Origin: a virus
IMG/VR virus record: IMGVR_UViG_3300035670_000724
Coordinates: 1-35,711 of that record
Length of the DNA: 35,711 bases
Direction: 5' to 3' (one strand)
Shown here: positions 29,132-35,711 of the stretch, piece by piece
How positions within the stretch are numbered: the stretch's first letter is position 1
Layout of the letters: each line of letters starts with the position of its first letter
Position numbers and translations under genes: made by a program
Notes under the pieces: generated by a model
What the model was told of the DNA's origin: nothing
The model's input: only the letters and a program-made list of their open reading frames with translations
Databases searched by the model: none

Positions 29132-29903
29132 AGGGCACCCCCGCGGCAATTTCGTCAACCGTCCACTGCGACCAGGCCAGCCGTACGAACGCGGCCTGCC
29201 GGTCATCGTGTTCGGGCAGTCGTTCAACCGCGGCCAGTTGCGTGGCGGCGGCGCTTTTGCAGATCCAGTGCGGCCCGGTGCAGATCACCGGAATCCCCGC
29301 AGCCAGGGCATGAACCCCGGCGCTGGATGCCCAGATCACCACCGCCCAGGCGTTGGCCAGATCGTCGGCCAGCGGCGTTTGCGGTGCCTGCGCCTGCCAG
29401 TTACCTGGGTGCGGTCGCACGCGGATCGGGCGCCGGGTGTACTGGCGCAACGCGGTCAGCGTGTCATTCACCCAGTGCACGGGCATTTCAAACCCGCGCA
29501 TGCCAAACGGGCGGTTTGGGCACAGCAGCACATGGCTGCCGTCCTGCCGCCACGGTTTCAGCTCGAGATTCAAACCAGCCCAGCGTTGCCCATCACCCAC
29601 CGGCCAGCGCCCGCTGCCGTTGTGGCCATGCTCGGCGATAGCGTAATGCTGACGGCCCTGCGGGTCGCGCCCGATATAGCCATTTTCGGCAACCAGCACC
29701 CGCCCGCCTTCGGCTTCAAACCGGTCGGCCAGCTGTTCGTTGCTGCCGTAACGGTTCCAGATCACCAGCACATCACCCGGCTGGGCCTTGTTGACGCTGT
29801 GTGCGCCATGCGGGATGACGGTATAACCCGCCGTCTTCAGCCCGGCAATGAAGGCTTCATGCCGGTAATGCGGCAGCGGCCGGATCAGGCAGTAGGCTTT
29901 CAA
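29097..29903 (-). CDS. Glycosyltransferase-like protein (capsule-type GT-B)
   Basis: 268 residues from a TTG at 29903 preceded by GGGAG. It begins MKAYCLIRPLPHYRHEAFIAGLKTAGY and contains RVRPHPGNW (161-169) and VVIWASSAGVHALAAGIPVICTG (188-210), as in the next gene, and both end with a W-T-x-x-E-I motif (QWTVDEIAAG; QWTLPEIEQG). Similarity is to CDP-glycerol/capsule-type transferases by fold only; no exact family is claimed. It overlaps the upstream gene by 47 bases and the paralogue by 35. Confidence 0.75.
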   Translation of the reverse strand: MKAYCLIRPLPHYRHEAFIAGLKTAGYTVIPHGAHSVNKAQPGDVLVIWNRYGSNEQLADRFEAEGGRVLVAENGYIGRDPQGRQHYAIAEHGHNGSGRWPVGDGQRWAGLNLELKPWRQDGSHVLLCPNRPFGMRGFEMPVHWVNDTLTALRQYTRRPIRVRPHPGNWQAQAPQTPLADDLANAWAVVIWASSAGVHALAAGIPVICTGPHWICKSAAATQLAAVERLPEHDDRQAAFVRLAWSQWTVDEIAAGVPFVHLLQHTRQG

Positions 29904-30501
29904 GCGGCTCCCGTTTGAAACAGGTCAGTGCGGTGTCGGGCGAACAGTTGATGACTTCGATGCCGCGTTGCTCTAGCTGCGGCGCCACTTCATCAAACAG
30001 CCGTGCCCACTCGGCGACCGGCTGTTCGCTGCGGTTCGGGTGTTCGCCAAACCAGTGTTTTTGCCCGTTTTTGCCTCGTTTGCAGTCAAAACCCAGCAAT
30101 AAAATGCGCGAAACGCCAAGGTGCACAGCCATGTGCAGCGCCTGGTATCCGCTGCCCCGACCAGTCATCACGCCGTCCCGCGCTTCGACCAGGCCTTTTT
30201 CGCCGTAGCTTTTCAGCACGCGGACGCGCGGGTCGCCGCCGTCGTGTTCCGGCGATTCCAGCCGCACAATGCGGTCTTCCCAGCCCTTCAAGGCATCGCG
30301 GTGCCACGACCACCAGATCGGGTCGCAGAAGTACAGCAGATCAGCCCACGGGGCCAGTTTGTAGTTGTCATTGACCACAATCGTGCGCAGCCCGGCGATG
30401 CGCGTGCGGATCACTTGAGACGCGCCCACGCTGGGGCCGCTGCCGATGATCACGCACGTCTGACCGGCCCATGCCGGTTCGATCCACCAGAAACGGTTCA
30501 C
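29857..30501 (-). CDS. MptE/DUF115-like protein (putative glycosyltransferase)
   Basis: 214 residues, GTG start overlapping the connector stop (GTGA). CVIIGSGPSV at 16-25 and later SRILLLGFDCKRGKNGQKHWFGEHP match the DUF115/6-hydroxymethylpterin diphosphokinase MptE-like fold, which also includes flagellin-modifying and glycan-linked transferases. First gene of the block and coupled to the gp6-like connector gene, so it shares the head-gene transcript. Confidence 0.8.
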   Translation of the reverse strand: MNRFWWIEPAWAGQTCVIIGSGPSVGASQVIRTRIAGLRTIVVNDNYKLAPWADLLYFCDPIWWSWHRDALKGWEDRIVRLESPEHDGGDPRVRVLKSYGEKGLVEARDGVMTGRGSGYQALHMAVHLGVSRILLLGFDCKRGKNGQKHWFGEHPNRSEQPVAEWARLFDEVAPQLEQRGIEVINCSPDTALTCFKREPLESLLPDPAAAALPA

Positions 30502-31118
30502 AGTTGCAGGTTGCGATAATTCCAGATCAGTGAGTCAACCGCCATCGGCAGCGGTTTCAGGTTCACAGCGCCGACGGCTTCGCGGTTTTCATACCAGTGC
30601 CCCACCAGCAGCTTGATCGCGGCTTTCAGGGCTTGCGGCACGTTGGCGGCATAGTCCGTGGGGCTGCCGCTGCCGACGGCATAGCCGGCGACATACGTGA
30701 CCGTCACCGCGTTTATTTGTTCCCGCGCAATCGGCCAGCTGCCGTTGTATGCCGGGGTGATGCGGCCGGGTTCGTCGCTGCTGTCGACCAGGTATTCCGA
30801 TGCACTCAGGGTGGTGCTGTCGCCGTTCTGGTCGACGTAGACAATCGACGACACTGACTGCAGCGGCGGGTTCGGCACGATGATGGCCGTGCCGCCGCAG
30901 GATGCCTTCGGGAATCCATCAAGGCGCAGCACTTGCGTTTGCGTGACCAAGGCGCGGCGCGTTTCGATTTCGATTTTTTGCCGGGCCGCAGTGATCAGCG
31001 CGCTGATCAGGCTGTCATCGGCAGTGATGTCATCGTCGACGCGCAGGTGCAGTTTTGCTTCGGACAGGCTGACCGGTTCGACGGTCGGCTCGACGCTGAC
31101 GGTCACCGAACGGTTCAC
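30498..31118 (-). CDS. Head-tail connector, gp6-like (phiE125 gp8 type)
   Basis: 206 residues, GTG start. PVSLSEAKLHLRVDDDITADDSLISALITAARQKIEIETRRALVTQTQVLRLDGFP is the signature of phage gp6-like head-tail connectors, which add a ring below the portal. It follows the small connector-region gene by a GTGA overlap and is directly followed by the glycan block. Confidence 0.92.
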   Translation of the reverse strand: MNRSVTVSVEPTVEPVSLSEAKLHLRVDDDITADDSLISALITAARQKIEIETRRALVTQTQVLRLDGFPKASCGGTAIIVPNPPLQSVSSIVYVDQNGDSTTLSASEYLVDSSDEPGRITPAYNGSWPIAREQINAVTVTYVAGYAVGSGSPTDYAANVPQALKAAIKLLVGHWYENREAVGAVNLKPLPMAVDSLIWNYRNLQL

Positions 31119-31360
31119 GACAGCACCCGGCCAAACGCGCCGCCACGCTGGCGACGGTTGCGCACAGCAGCAACGGCAGGCTGCACCACGGCGGCGGTTT
31201 CAAGGCCTTGCGCAACCGGCTGGCCAGTCACTGCCACCAACGGTTCGGCCTGTTTGCGTTCAATCAGTCGGCGCGCCAGGGCGTCCGGCAGATCCTGCAC
31301 GGATCCATGCTGATAGGCGAAATTGACGCCGGCCATTGATGTCAACATGCGCACTTTCAT
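31115..31360 (-). CDS. Small head-associated protein
   Basis: 81 residues, MKVRMLTSMAGVNFAYQHGSVQDLPDALARRLIERKQAEPL. The pattern (Mk-x-R-M-L-x-S-x-A-G, then A-x-x-L-I-x-x-x-x-A-E) occurs in small proteins encoded between capsid and connector genes in many HK97-like phages. Role uncertain; the position suggests a head-tail joining or capsid-stabilising protein. It is separated from the capsid gene by a terminator. Confidence 0.7.
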   Translation of the reverse strand: MKVRMLTSMAGVNFAYQHGSVQDLPDALARRLIERKQAEPLVAVTGQPVAQGLETAAVVQPAVAAVRNRRQRGGAFGRVLS

Positions 31361-31399
31361 GGTGTCTTCCCTTTTTCCTGGCATCGCCCGCGACGCCCG

Positions 31400-31425
31400 A
31401 AAAAAGGGCCGCCCGAAGGCGGCCC
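31400..31425 (-). terminator. Terminator after the major capsid gene
   Basis: On the minus strand: perfect GGGCCGCC/GGCGGCCC stem, TTCG loop, then six T. It should lower transcription of the connector and tail genes relative to the capsid gene unless antiterminated, a way to make capsid protein in excess. Confidence 0.88.
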
Positions 31426-31444
31426 ATTCTTGAAAGCCGGCGAA

Positions 31445-32827
31445 TTAGGCCGACTGATGCACCAGGTGCTTGATGGGGCGGGTGCCGGCATCCAGCAGGT
31501 CGGTGTCGGCGCGCATCCACGCCTGGAACGCGATCTGGTAGTAGTCGGCGTAACGCTCGACCAGCCGCATCATCGTGATTTCCTGCACGGTGCGCACGAC
31601 GAACTTGCCAAGGTCGCCGAACAGCACAGATTTCGCGCTGGCACCGATGGCTGCCATGTCCTGGTTGATGTAGTAACGGCTGCCGTCGATGGTGTCCGGT
31701 TCGCCGACCGCGTAACCCGCTTGCCACAGCGCGCGGTTTTCCGAATCCTTGAGCTTTTTCAGGGCTTTCAGGGTGGAATCGTTGAACATGAAACCGGACG
31801 ACGGACGCTTGCGGTAGGCCGGATCGACGCTGTGTTTCAGGTCGATGATGTCGTCGATGGTGATCGACGCGGCGGCGGAACCGGTGACGCCAGCGGTGGA
31901 TGCCGTCACGATGCCGTTCGGCTGGCTGGAACCGGTGCCGGTGGTGCCGTACTGGTTCAGGATGCGGCCCAGACGTTCGGCCAGCGCGGTCGTCATGAAC
32001 GCATCGAGGTTGAACGCGGAATCCTGCATCAGTTCGATGGGGACCAGCACGTTTTTCGACGTGAACTTGTAGGCGTTGAACGTGACCACACCGAACGTGA
32101 AGGTCTGTTCCGATTCCTGCGTGTTGATGCCCAGCAGCGCACCCTTGTTGCTGGTGTCGTTGACGGTCGGCCACGGCAGGTCATTGCCGGTGTCCGTGCG
32201 CATCTTCATCGTCGGGGCTTCCAGGATGCCGGAGTAGTCCAGCATCGCCGTTTCCAGCTGGTTGCTGAAGCCGGTCGGGATCAGGTAGCCACCGCCGGTG
32301 GTGGTCACCGTCTGGGCGCGTTTTTCAAGGATGGCGCGCTGTTCGGCGGTGATACCGTCTTTTCCGCCTTTCAGGAACGCACGGAACGCGGCGCTGTACT
32401 GCTTTTCACGGGCTTCGTGATCGTCACCCGCTTCCGGCATTTCACGGCCGCTTCGGCGCTCGTTCAGGGGTGCGCCGGCTTCACTGGCCAGTTGCTCCTG
32501 CCGTTCGGCACGGGCAATTTCACTGGTTTTGCGGACGATGTCGGCGTCGCGCTTGTCCCACTCGGTTTCGAGTTCGCGCCGACGCGTTTCGTCTTTTTCG
32601 GCGCCGATGCGCTCCAACAGGGCGCGGTTTTGCTCGACCAGTTCGCCGCGTTCCTGCCGCAGTTTTTTACTCTGGAACAGGTCAGCTTCGGCCACGGCCA
32701 GGATGGAAAACGCGACGGCAACGCCGCCCAGGGTGGACACTTCAAGGATGGCCGCTTGTGCGACAGGAATCGCCAGCGCGGCCACGATGGCAATCAGTGC
32801 TGCTACTGCAAATTGCTTGGTTTTCAT
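31445..32827 (-). CDS. Major capsid protein, HK97 fold, with N-terminal signal-like segment
   Basis: 460 residues. Residues 180-460 are the HK97-type shell domain (GGGYLIPTGFSNQLETAMLDYSGILEAPTMKMRT; LPWPTVNDTSNKGALLGINTQESEQTFTFG; DAGTRPIKHLVH). Residues 50-145 are a charged coiled coil typical of the delta scaffold removed by the protease. The first 48 residues are unusual: MKTKQFAVAALIAIVAALAIPVAQA then another hydrophobic stretch to 48. GGAG lies 8 bases before this ATG and no good internal start exists. Confidence 0.95.
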   Translation of the reverse strand: MKTKQFAVAALIAIVAALAIPVAQAAILEVSTLGGVAVAFSILAVAEADLFQSKKLRQERGELVEQNRALLERIGAEKDETRRRELETEWDKRDADIVRKTSEIARAERQEQLASEAGAPLNERRSGREMPEAGDDHEAREKQYSAAFRAFLKGGKDGITAEQRAILEKRAQTVTTTGGGYLIPTGFSNQLETAMLDYSGILEAPTMKMRTDTGNDLPWPTVNDTSNKGALLGINTQESEQTFTFGVVTFNAYKFTSKNVLVPIELMQDSAFNLDAFMTTALAERLGRILNQYGTTGTGSSQPNGIVTASTAGVTGSAAASITIDDIIDLKHSVDPAYRKRPSSGFMFNDSTLKALKKLKDSENRALWQAGYAVGEPDTIDGSRYYINQDMAAIGASAKSVLFGDLGKFVVRTVQEITMMRLVERYADYYQIAFQAWMRADTDLLDAGTRPIKHLVHQSA

Positions 32828-32881
32828 AAAAATCTCCGTTTTAAAAAATGCCATTGGCCGCGACGAAACGCCGCGGGTGCT

Positions 32882-33502
32882 TCAGTAGCCGTTGACGCGG
32901 GCGCGCATGATGCGATCCCGCGGGATGGTGGGTTGTTCTTCGGTGCCGGTCGGCGGGGTTTGGGCCTTGCGGTATTGCTCAAGGCTACGCAGGCCGACAT
33001 CGGTGGTCGGATAGGCCGGGAACGTGACCGGACTGATGTCGAACAGCTCGACGTCGGTGATGGTGCGCAGCCAGGTGCCGTCGGCGCGTTCCTCCCAGGC
33101 TTCACCCTTGACGCGGAACCCGAACGACATCTGGCTGATGTCGCCTCGGTCGATGCTGATCTGCAGGTCGCGGGCAAACTGGGTGTCGGGCGGGATGGTT
33201 TCGGTCAGCAGGCCGGTTTCATCTTCGCGCAGGATCAGGGTGCCGGACTTGGTGCGGCCCAGCACGAAATTCGCGTCGTGGTTGAACAGACTGCGGACAT
33301 CGTCTTCCTTGATGGCGCGGGTAAACGCGCCTGGCGCGACGCGCTCAAAAAACAGCCCGGCGATGTCCGTGTCGGTATTGAACACGGCGGCATGGCCGAC
33401 GATGCGTTTTTCTTCGCTGTCACCGGTTTTGCGGGCCTCGACCTGCATGCCGTTGACGGTGTAGGCGCGGCGCTCAAAATCAGGGGTTTTCGGTTGTTTC
33501 AT
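32882..33502 (-). CDS. Prohead protease, HK97 family (S78)
   Basis: 206 residues. Catalytic features are His at LFNHD (72-76) and Ser in ISQMSFGF (122-129), followed by ELFDISPVTFPAYP. It cleaves the capsid delta domain and itself after prohead assembly. AGGAG lies just upstream of the ATG. It stands between portal and capsid genes as usual. Confidence 0.95.
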   Translation of the reverse strand: MKQPKTPDFERRAYTVNGMQVEARKTGDSEEKRIVGHAAVFNTDTDIAGLFFERVAPGAFTRAIKEDDVRSLFNHDANFVLGRTKSGTLILREDETGLLTETIPPDTQFARDLQISIDRGDISQMSFGFRVKGEAWEERADGTWLRTITDVELFDISPVTFPAYPTTDVGLRSLEQYRKAQTPPTGTEEQPTIPRDRIMRARVNGY

Positions 33503-33511
33503 GGGGAACTC

Positions 33512-34789
33512 CTACGGCTGCGAGGTCGGCGCCGGTTCATTGGTCGGCGGCTCTGCGCCAACCGCCATATTCATCGGGGTGATCACTTCGTCCATGCCCT
33601 TGTCGGTTATGGTGTTCCAGTCTTCCAGCCGGCGGGCTTCGTTGCGCGTCAGGAACGGTGCGCCGACGGCGATGCGGTAGCCATCCATGCGCGACTTGAA
33701 ATCGCCGCGCATCAGGCCGTCCAGGTTGAATTTCGCGTAGATGCCGGAACCACGCCCGAACAGCTTGCGGTTGATTTCCTGTTCGATGCGCACGCACCAC
33801 GGGGTGATGGTGTGTTTTGCATAACCGATGTCCTGCTGTTCGATGCCGGTGCCCCAGCTGGTGCTGCGCTCGGTGTCACCACCCAGGTGCGGCGGTACGC
33901 CATACCAGCCAAGGATTTCGCTGCGCTGATACTTGCGGGTTTCCAGGAACTGCGCGTCCTGCAGCGGCATTTGCACGGTGTGCAGTTTTGCGCCTTCTTC
34001 CAGAACCATGGCGCGGAATGCGTTTTCGCCGGTGAATTTTTCGTTGACCGACTGCGCCAGTTTTTTCTGCGCGTCTTCCTTCATGCGCCCCGGCACTTCC
34101 AGCACGACACCGGGCCGCGCACCGTTGGCGAAAAACTTGCTGCCGAATTCTTCGGCGGCCTTGGCCAGCCCTGCGCTGTCGCGCATTTTGCTGATCACCG
34201 ACACGCCCTTGATGCCGTCATACATCAGGCCAGGGATGTGCAGGATTTCGTCGGACGGCAAAGTCTCTTTGCCGCCGCCAGCCAGTTGCACGTCATAGAC
34301 CTGCGCACCAGAAGTCAGGCGGCGCGGCGTGACGTCCCAAGGCATCAGCGGATAAAGGTTTCGCGCGGATCCGTTGCCGATCCATTCGATGCGGTTGTAA
34401 GCGTTACCCCACAGCAGCAGGTGCGCCATCATCAGTTCGCGCCAGATGATGCTGGTGTGGTACTCGTTCGGGCTGTCGCGCAGCAGCGCGTATGCCCAAT
34501 GGCTGGTGGCGAATTCGCGGCGGTCGTTGCTGTCTCGACGGTACACATGCAGGGGCAGTGAACCGATGGTGCCACTGAGAATTCGGACGGCGGTATAAAC
34601 CGCGCCGATGCTCAAGGCCTTGCTTTCGTTCATCGAAATGCCAGCAGCGGAACGGCCGCCGGTCATCCAGTCGATCAGCCAGGAATCCGGGTTCGACAGT
34701 GACGTCGACGGATTTTCAGGGCTTGCCCGCAAAATCCAGCCGGCAACCTTGGATCGTGCCCAGACACCCAGCGCGTCGGTTAGTTTCAT
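33512..34789 (-). CDS. Portal protein, HK97 family
   Basis: 425 residues. SIGAVYTAVRILSGTIGSLPLHVYRRDSNDRRE, HWAYALLRDSPNEYHTSIIWRELMMAHLLLWGNAYNRIEW and TSWGTGIEQQDIGYAKHTITPWCVRIEQEINRKLF are standard HK97-type portal motifs. The dodecameric ring is the DNA entry channel. The ATG at 34789 overlaps the terL stop by ATGA. Confidence 0.96.
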   Translation of the reverse strand: MKLTDALGVWARSKVAGWILRASPENPSTSLSNPDSWLIDWMTGGRSAAGISMNESKALSIGAVYTAVRILSGTIGSLPLHVYRRDSNDRREFATSHWAYALLRDSPNEYHTSIIWRELMMAHLLLWGNAYNRIEWIGNGSARNLYPLMPWDVTPRRLTSGAQVYDVQLAGGGKETLPSDEILHIPGLMYDGIKGVSVISKMRDSAGLAKAAEEFGSKFFANGARPGVVLEVPGRMKEDAQKKLAQSVNEKFTGENAFRAMVLEEGAKLHTVQMPLQDAQFLETRKYQRSEILGWYGVPPHLGGDTERSTSWGTGIEQQDIGYAKHTITPWCVRIEQEINRKLFGRGSGIYAKFNLDGLMRGDFKSRMDGYRIAVGAPFLTRNEARRLEDWNTITDKGMDEVITPMNMAVGAEPPTNEPAPTSQP

Positions 34790-35711
34790 AACATCAGCAC
34801 TCCGCGGTCTTCGTACACACTCGGCCCCTGCCCTTCGCCAATCATGGCGCGGGACACTGCCAGAATCAGGGCGATGGCCGGGTCGGTCTTTTTGGCGCGT
34901 GACTGCTTGCGCGGGAACCAGTTGTCGTTCTGGTCCGGTTTAACTTCGACGTTGTTGACCGCCCAGGCTGCCACCGCATCACCGTTGTGATGCAGCCGCC
35001 CGGCTTTCAGCAGTCCGTCGATCCACTTCATGGGTGCCGACAGGTGCCGCGCTTGCAGCGCAACAGTCAGCACTTCAAAACCTTCATTCTGCAAATTGGC
35101 GATGATGCCCGGCGCACCCCACGGGTCGAACGCGATTTCCTTGATCTGCACCTGCTCGGCAGCGGTCAGGATGTCCGCTTCGATGCTGCCCTGGTCGATC
35201 ATCGAACCAGATGTCGCTGTGATCAAACCTTCGCGCACCCAGCCCTGGTAATGCTTGTTTTCCGGTTGTTCGGTGACTGATTCCGGCAGGTAGTGCCGCC
35301 AGAATGCGAAAAAGTGTTCGACGCCATCGATGTCGCATTTAAACACGCTGCACACGCTGGCGATGTCCGTGGTGTTCGCCAGGTCAACACCCAGCCAGCA
35401 TTCCTGCCCTGCAAAATCCTCAAACTTTAGCGCCTTGTCCGTGCCTTTGCGCCACGCTTCCATCGGCACCCAGGGGCTGGCGCTGGCCACCCACATGTCC
35501 AGGTGTTTCGTCTGGAACGTCGACTGCTTCCGCGCGTCGCGGATTGCCGCAGCCTGCTGTGCCAGCAGGAATTCTGGCAGGATGGACACGCCCCAGTTCG
35601 GGTTTGCCTTAATCAGCGCGTCTTCGCTGGTCCAGTCATCGCCCTCGTCGATGGTGTAGATGATGCCGAAGCGTTGTTCGTCTTCGACGACGCCTTCCAG
35701 TATCTGTTCCA
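34786..35711 (-). CDS. terL: Terminase large subunit, C-terminal part
   Basis: Continuation of the gene at 1-947 over the join (no start of its own is implied). This part contains the nuclease domain: CWLGVDLANTTDIASV with a metal-binding Asp, EIAFDPWGAPGI in the middle, and a C-terminal Asp in KKTDPAIAL. The stop overlaps the portal start. The full gene encodes 581 residues. Bases 35585-35711 duplicate the terminal repeat. Confidence 0.96.
   Translation of the reverse strand, partial: EQILEGVVEDEQRFGIIYTIDEGDDWTSEDALIKANPNWGVSILPEFLLAQQAAAIRDARKQSTFQTKHLDMWVASASPWVPMEAWRKGTDKALKFEDFAGQECWLGVDLANTTDIASVCSVFKCDIDGVEHFFAFWRHYLPESVTEQPENKHYQGWVREGLITATSGSMIDQGSIEADILTAAEQVQIKEIAFDPWGAPGIIANLQNEGFEVLTVALQARHLSAPMKWIDGLLKAGRLHHNGDAVAAWAVNNVEVKPDQNDNWFPRKQSRAKKTDPAIALILAVSRAMIGEGQGPSVYEDRGVLML
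35585..35711. repeat. Terminal direct repeat, copy 2
   Basis: Exact copy of bases 1-127; see copy 1. Merging the two gives an uninterrupted terminase gene. Confidence 0.95.

Noticed and set aside
31430-34561. Very long open frame on the plus strand (over 1000 codons) opposite capsid, protease and portal
   Set aside because: It is the antisense of three well-supported structural genes and its product is compositionally odd; GC-rich coding DNA often leaves such a frame open.
35585-35711. Biological terminal repeat (direct-terminal-repeat packaging)
   Set aside because: Its length equals a common maximum assembler k-mer and it falls inside terL; physical ends there would cut an essential gene.
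1-35711. CRISPR array, transposon or insertion sequence
   Set aside because: No regularly spaced repeats, transposase or terminal inverted repeats were seen; the short repeats present are explained by origin, operator and attP functions.

Overview
This window is the complete genome of a temperate, lambda-like siphovirus, or an excised prophage, linearised inside the large terminase gene. The last 127 bases (35585-35711) repeat bases 1-127 exactly, so the molecule closes into a circle of 35,584 bp and the terminase gene reads through the join. The sequence is GC-rich. The families present (P27 small terminase, HK97-type portal/protease/capsid, phiE125-gp8-type connector, CP76-type CII, YdaS-like Cro) and a 45-bp copy of the 3' half of a tRNA-His(GTG) gene suggest a Gram-negative proteobacterial host, most likely a betaproteobacterium. 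That host call is inference.

Layout. (1) Immunity and early genes, 7619 down to 2427. A divergent control region (7534-7618) separates a CI-like repressor (+) from cro (-). Leftward from cro lie a small gene on the opposite strand, a CII-like regulator, two very small genes, two winged-helix proteins, a small membrane protein, the DnaB helicase, an O-like initiator with iterons inside its coding sequence, a small basic protein and a Q-like late regulator. (2) A late switch region, 2242-2426, holds two strong leftward terminators around a short leader, in the lambda Q-pR'-tR' arrangement. (3) The late operon, all on the minus strand, runs from HNH nuclease and the terminases (2241 to 1) across the join to portal, protease, capsid, connectors, tail, tail tip, fibre, holin-like and spanin genes, ending at 11770. 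(4) A rightward lysogeny arm, 8097-11602, carries small membrane and accessory genes, a DUF5664-like protein, an excisionase-like protein and a tyrosine integrase whose C-terminus is encoded across attP.

The most unusual part is a block of seven tightly overlapping genes (26225-30501) inserted between the head-tail connector and head-closure genes. It encodes an MptE/DUF115-like protein, two adjacent paralogous glycosyltransferase-like proteins, a SAM methyltransferase, a GT9-like glycosyltransferase, an FkbM methyltransferase and a Cys-rich mini-protein. This is a complete-looking set for making or modifying a methylated glycan, expressed with virion genes.

Other notable points are a Sec-type signal peptide with an AQA site on the major capsid protein, a LamG-like domain inserted into the J-like tail-tip protein, a canonical A AAA AAC frameshift site with a stem-loop in the tail chaperone gene, a near-leaderless cro promoter, a second promoter with the same -35 and -10 hexamers covered by a perfect operator-like inverted repeat, and a lysis region without a classical endolysin.
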